DNA of 64,000 bases from the NCBI GenBank assembly GCA_047975215.1, contig JBKEDD010000107.1, positions 10,660 through 74,659 of the forward strand, in the 5' to 3' direction. Origin of the DNA: JAGRMG01 sp047975215 (GTDB taxonomy: Bacteria; Pseudomonadota; Alphaproteobacteria; Rhodobacterales; Rhodobacteraceae). The first letter of the stretch is position 1; each line of letters opens with the position of its first letter. The notes below the pieces were generated by a model. The model had not been told where the DNA came from, did not search any database, and saw nothing but the letters and a program-made list of their open reading frames with translations. The position numbers and the translations under genes were made by a program. Shown here piece by piece: positions 42,389-50,853 of the stretch.

Positions 42389-43378
42389 TCAGAAATAGAA
42401 GCCGTCGTCGGGCAGTTCGCCCCCGATCCGGGCCATGTCCGGGCCGGCCATCGCGCTCAGCATCCGTTCGATGTCGCCGCGCGCTTCCTGTGCCGGCCGC
42501 GCCACCAGATTGCTGTAGGGCAGCGATGCGGCCAGCACGGGCGCGGGCATTCCAAACGCACCCGTCGCGTTTGCCGCGGCCGCCTGCGGATCCGCCAGCG
42601 TATCGGCTGTGGTGGCCTCGACGATCTGCAGCAATTGCGGCACGGCATCGCCGTGGTTTTCAACGAACGCGCCGGTCAGCGCCAGCCCGGCCTGCGGCAC
42701 CACCGGTGCCGCGCCGGTCATCGCCCCCCACGCCGCCTGGATGTCGATGGCGCGGTGAATGTTCTTGCCCATCGTCTTGCCCATCACGATAGCCCCGGAC
42801 GATGCGGGCTCGGCGCTGAGCGCCGCATCGACACGACCGGACAGCAGCAGTTGCATCGCCTCGATGGGCGAACCGGTATAGGTGATCTCCAGGTCGCCGG
42901 ACGCATCCAGACCGGCATGGGCCAGCAATTGCCCGAAGATGATCTCGGGCGTATCGCCGCGGAAGGGGACCGCGATCTTGCGACCCTTCAGGTCGGCAAC
43001 CTTGCCGATATCGTCCTTGTCGCTGATGACATAGAGCAACCCGTTGGTCATGACGTTGGCCAGACGGATCGGAAACCCGCGATTGTACAGGTTGGCCGCG
43101 GCTTGCACCGGCACCACCGAAAGCAGGATCGTCCCCGAGGTGAGCCCGGCCCGCAATTCGTCCGGGTTGCGCCAGGCGGTGAAGGTGGCGGCGGCGGCGA
43201 TCGGGTCGAAGAGACCTTTGGCCACAGCATGGGCGAGTGTGACGGACGGCCCGGCCGGCGGTCCGAAAAAACCCAGGTGCGGAATTTGCGCGGCCGTGCC
43301 CGGGCGGGTCGATACCGGCAATACCGCTGCCGCCCCGGCCATCGCCATGATCGTTCTGCGCGTGAATGTCCGAGTCAT
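42389..43378 (-). CDS. ABC transporter substrate-binding protein, NMT1/SsuA-like, Tat-exported
   Basis: A 329-residue periplasmic binding protein with a twin-arginine leader (TRRTIMAMAGAAAVLPVS). The segment RGFPIRLANVMTNGLLYVISDK, DLKGRKIAVPFRGDTPEIIFGQLLAHAGLD and GSPIEAMQLLLSGRVDAALSAEPA match the NMT1/SsuA-like two-lobed fold. ATG 43378 fits the leader; the frame continues much further upstream without a start supported by a ribosome site. The operon with NnrS suggests a substrate relevant to nitrogen-oxide metabolism or to metal cofactor supply; unproven. Confidence 0.85.
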   Translation of the reverse strand: MTRTFTRRTIMAMAGAAAVLPVSTRPGTAAQIPHLGFFGPPAGPSVTLAHAVAKGLFDPIAAAATFTAWRNPDELRAGLTSGTILLSVVPVQAAANLYNRGFPIRLANVMTNGLLYVISDKDDIGKVADLKGRKIAVPFRGDTPEIIFGQLLAHAGLDASGDLEITYTGSPIEAMQLLLSGRVDAALSAEPASSGAIVMGKTMGKNIHRAIDIQAAWGAMTGAAPVVPQAGLALTGAFVENHGDAVPQLLQIVEATTADTLADPQAAAANATGAFGMPAPVLAASLPYSNLVARPAQEARGDIERMLSAMAGPDMARIGGELPDDGFYF

Positions 43379-43504
43379 GTAGTTCTCCGAATGTTTGGTT
43401 GTCCCGAAGGTTGGCTGACCGATCTTATGGCTGGCGAACGGGCGATGCTTGGCCTGCCGCAAACAGACACGGGAATCAGTTAGGCGGTGAAACCCGACTT
43501 CGCC

Positions 43505-43518
43505 TTGACTTATGACAA
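43505..43518 (-). promoter_or_regulatory. FNR-type site upstream of the ABC-NnrS operon
   Basis: TTGACTTATGACAA is an imperfect match to TTGAT-N4-ATCAA. A minus-strand -10-like TAACTG is at 43477-43482, so the site would be near -41.5. It lies 127 bases before the binding-protein start. The rest of 43379-43743 holds no gene. Confidence 0.45.
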
Positions 43519-43743
43519 AAAGAGTCAGGAATATCCAGTCGCAGCAGGACCGGGCTGCGACGGAAATGTTCCTGCGCGGTCGGCTTAAGACCGGCCGGAG
43601 GAACCGCATGTTTCCCGGGCAAATCCGTCGTTGACTATTTCATAGCCCGTTAATTTTGTATCATTCATGATCGATAGGCTGCCGGAGATACCACGCGCTC
43701 GGGCGGCTGTTCGTCGCGCCGCATTGAAGGGAAGGGTACCCGC

Positions 43744-44328
43744 ATGGCAGATGATCCCGAAGTCGAAGACCTGCTGAACCAGACGAACTGGCGGGACGAG
43801 CGGCGCAAGCTGCGCGACATTCTTCTCGATTGCGATCTCGAGGAGCGCGTGAAGTGGGGAAAGCTCTGCTATGCTTGGGAGGGCCGCAACTTCGCCATCA
43901 TCTACGGGATGAAGAACTCCTGCGCCGTCGGCTTCTTCAAGGGGTCGCTGCTGGAGGACAAGAACGGCGTTCTCGTCCGGCCCGGCAAACATTCGCAGGC
44001 GATGCGGCGGCTCCACTTCACGAGCATGGAAGAGATCGAGAACAGCGAGGACACGATCCGGCGCTTTGTCGAGCGGGCGATACAGGCGGAAAACGACGGG
44101 CTGGAAGTCGCGTTTACCGAAAAGAACAATCTCGACCATCCCGACGAACTGCTGGATGCGCTGAATGGCGATCCCGAATTGGCCGAAGCCTTCGAGGAAC
44201 TGACGCCGGGGCGGCAACGCGGCTGGGTGCTGCATTTCTCCAATGCCAAACAATCAGAGACGCGGGTGCGCCGCATAGACAAGGCGCGTGCGAAAATCAT
44301 TGCCGGGAAAGGCTGGAACGAGCGATGA
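43744..44328 (+). CDS. YdeI/OmdA family protein with DUF1801 domain
   Basis: A 194-residue cytosolic protein. The N-terminal half (LRDILLDCDLEERVKWGKLCYAWEGRNFAII) matches DUF1801, and the C-terminal half (HPDELLDALNGDPELAEAFEELTPGRQRGW) with ETRVRRIDKA matches the OmdA/YdeI C-terminal domain. Such proteins are often called YdeI/OmpD-associated; the biochemical role is unknown. It stands alone just left of the tRNA-Cys element. Confidence 0.82.
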   Translation: MADDPEVEDLLNQTNWRDERRKLRDILLDCDLEERVKWGKLCYAWEGRNFAIIYGMKNSCAVGFFKGSLLEDKNGVLVRPGKHSQAMRRLHFTSMEEIENSEDTIRRFVERAIQAENDGLEVAFTEKNNLDHPDELLDALNGDPELAEAFEELTPGRQRGWVLHFSNAKQSETRVRRIDKARAKIIAGKGWNER

Positions 44329-44497
44329 TCGACGAAATCGCCAGTGCTGCCCCATCGCACCAATGCTGACATTCGGCCAGCGAAAGAAACAAATCCCGTG
44401 TCTGGAATGGCTTAGATATGACAACAGCTTCATGGTCCTGTGTCCCACTGTTGTGTCACACCGGATAGATTTGAAGCCAAGTCACTGATTTAGAATG

Positions 44498-44547
44498 AAA
44501 TGGAGGCGAGTACCGGAATCGAACCGGTGTACACGGATTTGCAATCC
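44498..44547. repeat. attL: 50-bp duplicate of the tRNA-Cys 3' half
   Basis: Identical for 50 bases to 52850-52899, from AAATGGAGGCGAG to GCAATCC, which corresponds to the tRNA-Cys 3' end with CCA through the anticodon stem. It diverges at 44548. It marks the left end of the element. Confidence 0.92.
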
Positions 44548-45574
44548 ATGACACTCATCTGTTTTCGTTAGATAATTTCCGAAAATGCGCCGCCAAACAC
44601 CTTTTGCGCGTCAATAGGTTACAACTTGCGGGTAAAACACAAGCTGCCGCCCTTGCAGGCAAAGGCAAGGCTTCGCACCGGGTATTGAGCCGTTCGCTCG
44701 CCCCCGCCGTTCCCATCACTGGCGAGATTGCTGCGGCAAGGTCGGTATCGCTGGAGGGTGATTGTGGGGAAGCGGAAGGTGCGGCAGCGCGGGGCGCGGG
44801 GGCACTCAGGTTCGCTCGCTCGGTTTGCGAGATCAGCCATCGCCGCCCGTCCAGACGCCATCCTTACGTCGCCACAGGCCGCCGCGACACTTGGGGCGCG
44901 CCTTCCCTGCCACCCGAGCGTGGCGGCGCAGAAACCGCCGAGACGTTTCCCCGCGCCCCTCACTGCCGCGCAGCTACTGCCCCGGACACCCGCCCCCGGC
45001 GCTTGCAATCGTCGGTGCTGTCAACCCCGCGCCCCGATAGGGCGGATCAGGGGAATGCAGCCCCCGGCTCCCCTCTATACTGGATCGCTTTGGGCGAGTT
45101 GAGATTGCCCGGCGGTGAGGGTGCGGGGGAAGCCGTGGGGATGCTGGGGGGAGCAAAATCAATGCCTGCTCCCCGCGAGATTTCAGGTAATATACTGTTT
45201 TTATTATTTATTTTTTCTTGTGGGGAAGTAGGGGAAGTAAATCCTAAGAGTTGCGAAAAAAAAATTACATGTAGTCCAAGAACAGAAAACAATAGAAATC
45301 ACTTCCCCTACCTCCCCACCTGCCCCCAGCGCCGGTCGCCAAAGCGCGCGATAGGTTCTTTGGCGTCGCATCGCACATGGGTAATTCGCGCGCATGTTTG
45401 GCATGAAACTCCACTGAATTTCCGTGCTTTCACTTTGGGTTGTGGTTGTTGTTGCCACGCCCGAGCGGGCATCGCGGCACCTGCCTTTAGCCAAGGCGGG
45501 CGCATCATCGCCCGACCGTTTGCCCCGCTGCTGACCGCGATAGCGGCGGGGATGCCTCAAGAAAGGATGCTACC
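44548..45574. other. About 1 kb at the left end of the element without a convincing gene
   Basis: All long open frames here are low in family-like sequence and rich in Arg/Pro/Ala, and none has a good start. The stretch 45180-45300 is strikingly AT-rich and contains the inverted repeat listed separately. Such a region could hold an origin, a packaging or regulatory site, or a worn gene. Confidence 0.5.
45220..45319. repeat. Long inverted repeat with internal direct repeats
   Basis: Arm 1 (45220-45238) GTGGGGAAGTAGGGGAAGT and arm 2 (45301-45319) ACTTCCCCTACCTCCCCAC are inverted copies with 18 of 19 matching bases, around a 62-base A-rich loop. Arm 1 consists of two direct GGGGAAGTA units. The setting, purine-rich repeats beside an AT-rich tract, is like replication or packaging sites of small elements. 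Confidence 0.6.
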
Positions 45575-45970
45575 ATGACCACTTTCGACGCCAATCCGGG
45601 CGCGGGGTTCCATGTTGACGCCCAGACGCGCGCCGATGTGACCACCGCCGCGCTAGCGGTTCTGGTCGATGCCCTGCGCCGCATGGGCGCTCCTGACAGC
45701 GTAGCGCTGGCGTGCCTACGCGATGCGCCCGAGAAAATCGAGGCGGCGCTCACACGGGGGCGCGGGGCATTGGTTCTTTACCGCCTCAATTCGACCGACC
45801 CACGCGGCATTGTGACCGATGATGCCGCGCGCCTGAGCGCCTTTGCCGAGGCCGCCGCGAAAGACGGCGCCGAAGCGTTGGGCCTCAACCCCCACCGCAT
45901 CGCCTGCCTCGCACTCGCGGCGCGCGGTGCGTTTTCTGCCACGCAACACCATCAGGAGTATGATATATGA
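45575..45970 (+). CDS. Hypothetical protein upstream of the capsid gene
   Basis: A 131-residue soluble, Ala-rich, mainly helical protein. It has a ribosome site AAGAAAGGA and its stop overlaps the ATG of the capsid gene (ATGA), so the two are coupled. No recognisable domain. In phages this position often holds portal, head-completion or adaptor genes, but length and sequence do not show any of these. Confidence 0.7.
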   Translation: MTTFDANPGAGFHVDAQTRADVTTAALAVLVDALRRMGAPDSVALACLRDAPEKIEAALTRGRGALVLYRLNSTDPRGIVTDDAARLSAFAEAAAKDGAEALGLNPHRIACLALAARGAFSATQHHQEYDI

Positions 45971-47805
45971 ACGTTGCAGTTTCTGGCCGCGCTATGGAAC
46001 GCGCGGCCTTTGCCCTTGAGGCGAAGCCCGATGGCCCCGAAAGCCGGGAGGTGAGCCTCAGCTTCTCAAGCGAGAAGCCCTATCTGCGGGATGACGGCTG
46101 GGAAATCCTCGGCCACAAGCCCGGCGAGGTGGATCTGACCCGACTGGCCTCGGGCGATGCACCGCTCTTGAAGGACCATCGACCCTCCGTGGACGCCATG
46201 GTGGGGAAGGTGGTGAAAGCCCACATCATGGGCGGGCGCGGGGAGGCGGTGGTTCGCTTCGCCAAGACCGCCGAGGGCGACAAAATGCTGGCCCGTGTTC
46301 GGGCTGGCGAAGTCCGGTCGGTGAGCGTTGGCTACGCCATTCACGACCGAGTGCACGCTGGCGAGCGTGACGGACTCCCCGTCTTTCGGGTCATCCGATG
46401 GACTCCCAAAGAAATCTCACTTGTTGCCGTGCCAGCCGACGAAACCGTAGGGGTTGGCAGGTCCGATACCGGACACGCGGTGCGGCAAGCTCACGCAAAG
46501 GATGCCAAAATGAGCACTGAAACCACCACCACCACCACCGAAGTGGGCGGCTCGCGCGCCGCCGTGAAAGCCGAGCGCACGCGCATTGCCGAGATCAACG
46601 CCATCGGTATGCGCTTTGACATTGATCGTGCGGAGATCGACGATGCTATCGAGAACGGCACCCCGGTCGACCGTTTCCGCAACTTCGTCATGGACCACAT
46701 TGCCAGCGACAACTCGGAAATCACGGAAAGCCGCCATGTTCACTCGCCCTCTGTCAAGCGCACTGGTGAGCGGGCCTATTCCCTGACCCGGGCCATCAAT
46801 GCACAACTCACCCGTGACTGGACCGACGCCGGTTTCGAGCGGGAAGTTTCGCAGGAGGTACGTTCGCAGATGGGCCGCGCGCCCGAGGGCGTCTATGTGC
46901 CGACCGTGGCGCTGGCGCAGCGTGACCTTCTGACCACCACCAATGCCGCCAGCTTGATCGGCACCGAGCAAGCGGGCAATGCCATCATCGACGCACTGCG
47001 CCCCGAGGCGCAAGTGATGGCACTCGGCGCCACGGTGCTGGCCGGGCTGCGTCAAGACGTGAGCATCCCGCGCATGGGCACCGGCACCACAGCGCAATGG
47101 ATCGCCGAGGACGCCGAGGCGGCGGAATCGACCCCCGGCTTCGACTCGGTCACGCTGAGCCTGCGCCAGCTTTCGGCCCATACCCGCATGAGCCGCAAGC
47201 AACTCAAGCAGAGCGTGCCGGGGCTGGACGTCATTCTGCAAAACGATCTGCGCCGCCAGATCGCGGTCGCCGTGGACAAGGCCGCAATCTCGGGCGCGGG
47301 AACAGCGGTGGAGCCGCAAGGCATTCTCAACACCCCCGGTATCGGCTCGGTTGCCATCGACACCAACGGCGGGGTGCTGTTCCTGCCCGAGATCATGGCC
47401 CTCACTGCCGAGGTGGAGCAGCACGATGTGCCGATGACCTCGCTCGGCTTCCTCTCGAATGCGAAGGTCAAGGCCGGGCTGCTTTCCACGCATAAGTTCC
47501 CGAATGGTGGCGAGGCCATCCTCACCGCCGACTCCAACGGCTTCAACATCAGCGGCACGCGGGCGGCATTCAGCAACAATGTCCCTGCCAACCTGACCAA
47601 AGGCACCGGCACCGGCCTTTCCGCGCTGATCTACGGCGCATGGTCGGAGTTGCTCATCGGGCAATGGGGCGGTGTGGACCTCATCGTGGATGAGATGACC
47701 GAGGCCACCAAGGGCAACGTGCGCATCGTGGCGCATTCCGAATGGGATATCTCGGTGCGGCACGCCGAGGCATTCGCCGCCATTGAGGATATCGTCACCA
47801 GCTAA
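45967..47805 (+). CDS. HK97-type prohead protease fused to major capsid protein
   Basis: A 612-residue fusion. Residues about 1-170 match the phage prohead protease family: PLLKDHRPSVDAMVGKV (likely catalytic His), AGEVRSVSVGYAI (likely catalytic Ser) and KEISLVAVPADETVGVG. A Thr-rich linker (METTTTTTEV type) near residue 180 is followed by a helical delta-like segment and an HK97-fold capsid domain, with PTVALAQRDLLTTTNAASLIGTEQAG, VLAGLRQDVSIPRMGTGTTAQW and GFDSVTLSLRQLSAHTRMSRKQLKQS. Fusions of this kind are known in some phages. Self-cleavage would release the capsid subunit. A terminator follows directly. Confidence 0.92.
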   Translation: MNVAVSGRAMERAAFALEAKPDGPESREVSLSFSSEKPYLRDDGWEILGHKPGEVDLTRLASGDAPLLKDHRPSVDAMVGKVVKAHIMGGRGEAVVRFAKTAEGDKMLARVRAGEVRSVSVGYAIHDRVHAGERDGLPVFRVIRWTPKEISLVAVPADETVGVGRSDTGHAVRQAHAKDAKMSTETTTTTTEVGGSRAAVKAERTRIAEINAIGMRFDIDRAEIDDAIENGTPVDRFRNFVMDHIASDNSEITESRHVHSPSVKRTGERAYSLTRAINAQLTRDWTDAGFEREVSQEVRSQMGRAPEGVYVPTVALAQRDLLTTTNAASLIGTEQAGNAIIDALRPEAQVMALGATVLAGLRQDVSIPRMGTGTTAQWIAEDAEAAESTPGFDSVTLSLRQLSAHTRMSRKQLKQSVPGLDVILQNDLRRQIAVAVDKAAISGAGTAVEPQGILNTPGIGSVAIDTNGGVLFLPEIMALTAEVEQHDVPMTSLGFLSNAKVKAGLLSTHKFPNGGEAILTADSNGFNISGTRAAFSNNVPANLTKGTGTGLSALIYGAWSELLIGQWGGVDLIVDEMTEATKGNVRIVAHSEWDISVRHAEAFAAIEDIVTS

Positions 47806-47813
47806 GGAAACTC

Positions 47814-47845
47814 GGCCCGCCCCGCTCTTGGGGTGGGCCTTTTTT
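47814..47845 (+). terminator. Rho-independent terminator after the capsid gene
   Basis: GGCCCGCCCC, loop GCTCTT, GGGGTGGGCC, then TTTTTT. One G-T pair in a 10-bp stem. It separates the capsid from the next genes and could set a high capsid-to-tape-measure ratio. Confidence 0.9.
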
Positions 47846-47860
47846 GCTCAGGAGGGCATC

Positions 47861-48190
47861 ATGCCAAATACATTCTTCCAAAACACCACCGAAGCCGCCG
47901 CGTTCGGGCTTTTCTGCGCTCATGCAGACGGCCATCGCGCCGTTCTCCACCTCGACCAGATCGCCAGTGACCTGACCATTCCGGGCACAGATTTGCGCAC
48001 CGCATTCGCCTCGCTGGCAGAACGCGGGTTGGTTGACCTTTTGCAAGACACGAGAAAACCGGGCCGCATCATCGTGGAGTTTGCTGATCCCGAAACCTTC
48101 GATGCGCCGTCAATCCCTCCCGCTGCTTACTTCACAGCCGCCAAGGAAATTTTGGCCGCTCGCCGCGATGGCGCCGAGGAGGTGCTGTGA
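47861..48190 (+). CDS. Hypothetical element protein, winged-helix-like
   Basis: A 109-residue protein with a strong ribosome site (CAGGAGG). The order of helices, with HLDQIASDLTIPGTDLRTAFASLAERGLVDLL, is reminiscent of a winged-helix DNA-binding fold, and the C-terminal part is helical. No confident family. Its stop overlaps the next ATG. Confidence 0.65.
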   Translation: MPNTFFQNTTEAAAFGLFCAHADGHRAVLHLDQIASDLTIPGTDLRTAFASLAERGLVDLLQDTRKPGRIIVEFADPETFDAPSIPPAAYFTAAKEILAARRDGAEEVL

Positions 48191-48372
48191 TGAGTGCGGT
48201 TCGGCACGAAACGCTTTTGGCGGCGCAGCGCATCGCAGCGCAGATCGTGGCCCGTGATGGACCGGCCTTCATTCCGGTGTTCCAGCGGCTGGAGGCTGAG
48301 ATTGAGGCCAGTGGGGCGCGGGGCGCCTGTCTTGCACGGGCTGTTGATCTGGCTGCGCGGGAAGGGGGCTAA
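48190..48372 (+). CDS. Small helical element protein
   Basis: A 60-residue protein overlapping the previous stop (TGATG). Mostly amphipathic helix (LLAAQRIAAQIVARDGPAF). It stands before the tape-measure gene, where phages often encode small tail-assembly chaperones; no similarity visible to prove it. Confidence 0.55.
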   Translation: MSAVRHETLLAAQRIAAQIVARDGPAFIPVFQRLEAEIEASGARGACLARAVDLAAREGG

Positions 48373-48374
48373 CG

Positions 48375-50465
48375 ATGGGTGTGAAAGACCTGTTCTTCAA
48401 GATTACGGCGCGCGACCGGACGGGCAACGCTTTCACCTCCGTGAACCGCCGCCTGCGCGAGACGGATGGCCTTTCGGCCAGCGTCAGCGAGCGCATCGGG
48501 CGCGCGGGCCGGTCCATGCAGCGCTTCGGCGCGGTGGGGTCGGTCGCCACCCTCGGGGTGGCCGCCGCCTTCCGCGACGTGATCGGTCTTTATGACGAGC
48601 AACAGCGCGCCGAGGCCAAGGTGGCGCAGGCCGTGGCTGCCACCGGCGGCGCCGCCGGGTTTGCCGCTGAGCAGCTTTACGAGCAAGCCTCCGCGCTGCA
48701 AGACGTGACCCGCTTTGGTGACGAGGACATCCTGAACAACGTCACCGCGCAACTGCTGACCTTCAAGAACATCTCGGGCGAGGCGTTCATGGGCGCGCAG
48801 GAGGCGGCGCTGGATCTGGCCACGGTGCTGGACGGCGATCTGCAAAGCGCCTCCATCATGCTCGGCAAGGCGTTGAATGACCCCATCGCAGGGCTGGGCG
48901 CACTGAGCCGTGCGGGCGTCACATTCAGCGAGGCGCAGACTGACATTATCAAGGAACTGGCGCGCACGGGCGATATCGCCGGGGCGCAGAAAGTGATCCT
49001 TGAGGAAATGGCCTCGGTCTATGGGGATCAGGCCGAAGCCGCCCGGCAAGCGGGCGCGGGTATTGTGGATGCCTGGGCCAACATTTGGGGCGACGTAAAA
49101 GAGGTGGTCGGCGGGGTGCTGGTTGAGATCCTGCCGCCGATACTTGACAGCCTCAAGGCCATCACCGGCTGGTTTCAATCGCTTGAACCGGAAGGGCAGA
49201 AAATCGTGGTGATGTTTGGCGCGCTGGCCATCGCCATTCCGCCCGTCACCGCCGCGCTCGGCCTCATGGCCATATCGGTCAATGCTCTGATGGGTCCGGT
49301 GGGGCTGATCGCGCTTGGCATTGCCGGGATTACCGCCGCCGCCGCGCTTCTGTGGCCCGAGCAAGACAAGGTGACAGGCGCCACCGACAACCTGACCCGT
49401 GCCCTTGGCGATGAAATCACCCAATCGCAACTGCTTTCCGGCGTGCTGGGCAGTAACACCCAAGTGTCGGTCGACGCGGCGCAAAAGAAGCTGCAAGAGG
49501 CCCGGTCGCGGCACGAGAACGTCAAGGCCATCATTGCCGAAAACCGCGCCATGGCGCTGCAATCGACGGACTACCAAGACCTTCTTTCGCAGATCGGCGA
49601 TGCCGAGGCTGCGCTGAACTCGCTCGGCTTCCCGGCCATCGACGTGGCCGTGCCGATGAAGGCCGAGGCGTTCGAGCAAGCGCAACAGCGCCTCGCCGAT
49701 CTACGCATCCAGCAACAGGAATACCTTGCGGCTGGCGACGAGATGAACGAACAGCTTGAGCGCACCGAGGAAAACATCCGCATCCTTGAGGATGCGCTTT
49801 CCGATGCCAGCAACGGTGTGGTGAGTTTCGGCGATGACGTGGTGACGCCGATTGAGCCTGCCGACCGCCTGTCCAACACGCTGGGCGGCTCGGGCGGCGA
49901 GCAATCAGCGCAAAGCCTTGCCGATGCCCTGCGCGATGTGGGCGCCGCCGCCGATGAGGCGGGCGAGGCCAATGGGTGGGATACCGTCAAGTCCAACCTG
50001 CGCGCGCTGCTGACCGAGGGGCAATCTTGGGGCGATACATGGCGCAACATCTTCGGCCATGTGCTGGACAATCTGTTTGATCTGGCCTTTTCGCCCGCGT
50101 GGGATGCGCTGTTCGAGAACCTTGAGGGCTACCTGACCGCCTCCAGCGCCGGAGGCTCTGACGGATCTGGCGGGGGCCTCTTGGGCAACCTGTTCGCTGG
50201 CGCAGGCAATTGGGTGGGCAGCATCCTCGGCCTTGACACTGGCGGCGATGTGACCGTGAGCGGCAAGGCGGGCATTGACCGCAACATGACCATCCTGCGC
50301 ACCTCTGACAATGAGCGTGTGAGCGTTCGGCGGCAGGGCGATGCGATGGGGCGGCCCGTCACGGTCAACATCTACGCCCAAGACCTGCGCTCCTTCCAAG
50401 GCAGTCAGGCGCAGATTGCCGGGCAGATGCGCCGGGCGCTGGCCGCCGCAGATCGGGCCGCCTAG
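48375..50465 (+). CDS. Phage tail tape-measure protein
   Basis: A 696-residue protein with the start VKDLFFKITARDRTGNAF typical of tape measures, a coiled-coil/helical stretch, a central hydrophobic part (GLMAISVNALMGPVGLIALGIAGITAAAALLWP), a further coiled coil (FEQAQQRLADLRIQQQEYLAAGDEMNEQLERTEENIRILE) and a C-terminal segment PVTVNIYAQDLRSFQGSQAQIAGQMRRA that is common in tail proteins of siphophages and GTA-like elements. Full-length, not truncated. No tube, baseplate or fibre gene is beside it. Confidence 0.82.
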   Translation: MGVKDLFFKITARDRTGNAFTSVNRRLRETDGLSASVSERIGRAGRSMQRFGAVGSVATLGVAAAFRDVIGLYDEQQRAEAKVAQAVAATGGAAGFAAEQLYEQASALQDVTRFGDEDILNNVTAQLLTFKNISGEAFMGAQEAALDLATVLDGDLQSASIMLGKALNDPIAGLGALSRAGVTFSEAQTDIIKELARTGDIAGAQKVILEEMASVYGDQAEAARQAGAGIVDAWANIWGDVKEVVGGVLVEILPPILDSLKAITGWFQSLEPEGQKIVVMFGALAIAIPPVTAALGLMAISVNALMGPVGLIALGIAGITAAAALLWPEQDKVTGATDNLTRALGDEITQSQLLSGVLGSNTQVSVDAAQKKLQEARSRHENVKAIIAENRAMALQSTDYQDLLSQIGDAEAALNSLGFPAIDVAVPMKAEAFEQAQQRLADLRIQQQEYLAAGDEMNEQLERTEENIRILEDALSDASNGVVSFGDDVVTPIEPADRLSNTLGGSGGEQSAQSLADALRDVGAAADEAGEANGWDTVKSNLRALLTEGQSWGDTWRNIFGHVLDNLFDLAFSPAWDALFENLEGYLTASSAGGSDGSGGGLLGNLFAGAGNWVGSILGLDTGGDVTVSGKAGIDRNMTILRTSDNERVSVRRQGDAMGRPVTVNIYAQDLRSFQGSQAQIAGQMRRALAAADRAA

Positions 50466-50478
50466 CGAAAGAAGTAGG

Positions 50479-50500
50479 GGGGCGGCTCGCTTGCCGCCCC
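50479..50500 (+). terminator. Hairpin after the tape-measure gene
   Basis: GGGGCGGC, loop TCGCTT, GCCGCCCC, followed by ATTAACGG. Stable stem but poor T-run. Confidence 0.5.
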
Positions 50501-50525
50501 ATTAACGGTTTCTGTTTGCAACGGA

Positions 50526-50543
50526 CGAAATCAAGAAATTTCG
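50526..50543. promoter_or_regulatory. Palindromic site upstream of the regulator genes
   Basis: CGAAAT-CAAGAA-ATTTCG, an inverted repeat 75 bases before the first of the two related DNA-binding genes. It may be their operator. Confidence 0.35.
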
Positions 50544-50617
50544 CAACACCACTCGCCCTGAGATAGTAAATCCACCACGCCCGTTGTTTTTTATTTGGCT
50601 TGGAGGTAATCTCAGAC

Positions 50618-50845
50618 ATGCACCGCGACACACCATTCATTCAAGCAGGGCGGGACAACAAACCCCGCCGTTGGCACCGTCACCTCGACACAGCCAAGGT
50701 TGCCCCCTCTGATGGCATGGCCCTCGCGCCATCGCGCGCCCCGGGCGAGGGAAACCGCGCAAGTACTTCGCTTGCAACGATCACGCAGCGCGCAATCGCT
50801 GCCGCACTGAACAGCGCTGTCAACAACTCTTTCGAGCGGGGTTGA
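50618..50845 (+). CDS. Short DNA-binding-like protein, paralogue of the next gene
   Basis: A 75-residue protein with a good ribosome site (GGAGGT, 10 bases before the ATG). It matches residues about 25-85 of the following protein: RRWHRHLDTAKV...DGMAL aligns with SRWQNHLDTGKI...DGVSL, and LATITQRAIAAALN with LETIAQGAVAFALI. The pattern resembles a small helix-turn-helix regulator. The paralogy is seen; the function is inferred. Confidence 0.6.
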   Translation: MHRDTPFIQAGRDNKPRRWHRHLDTAKVAPSDGMALAPSRAPGEGNRASTSLATITQRAIAAALNSAVNNSFERG

Positions 50846-50853
50846 TCGTGGTC

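Noticed and set aside
41516..43483. A 655-residue frame on + across the ABC operon
   Set aside because: Antisense shadow of three genes with clear motifs on the minus strand.
44604..45578. A 324-residue frame in the left kilobase of the element
   Set aside because: Low-complexity Arg/Pro/Ala sequence crossing an AT-rich inverted repeat; no ribosome site and no similarity that I recognise.
47861..48190. Head-tail connector role for the 109-residue protein
   Set aside because: Length and position would allow it, but the helix pattern is closer to a winged helix and nothing specific supports a connector.
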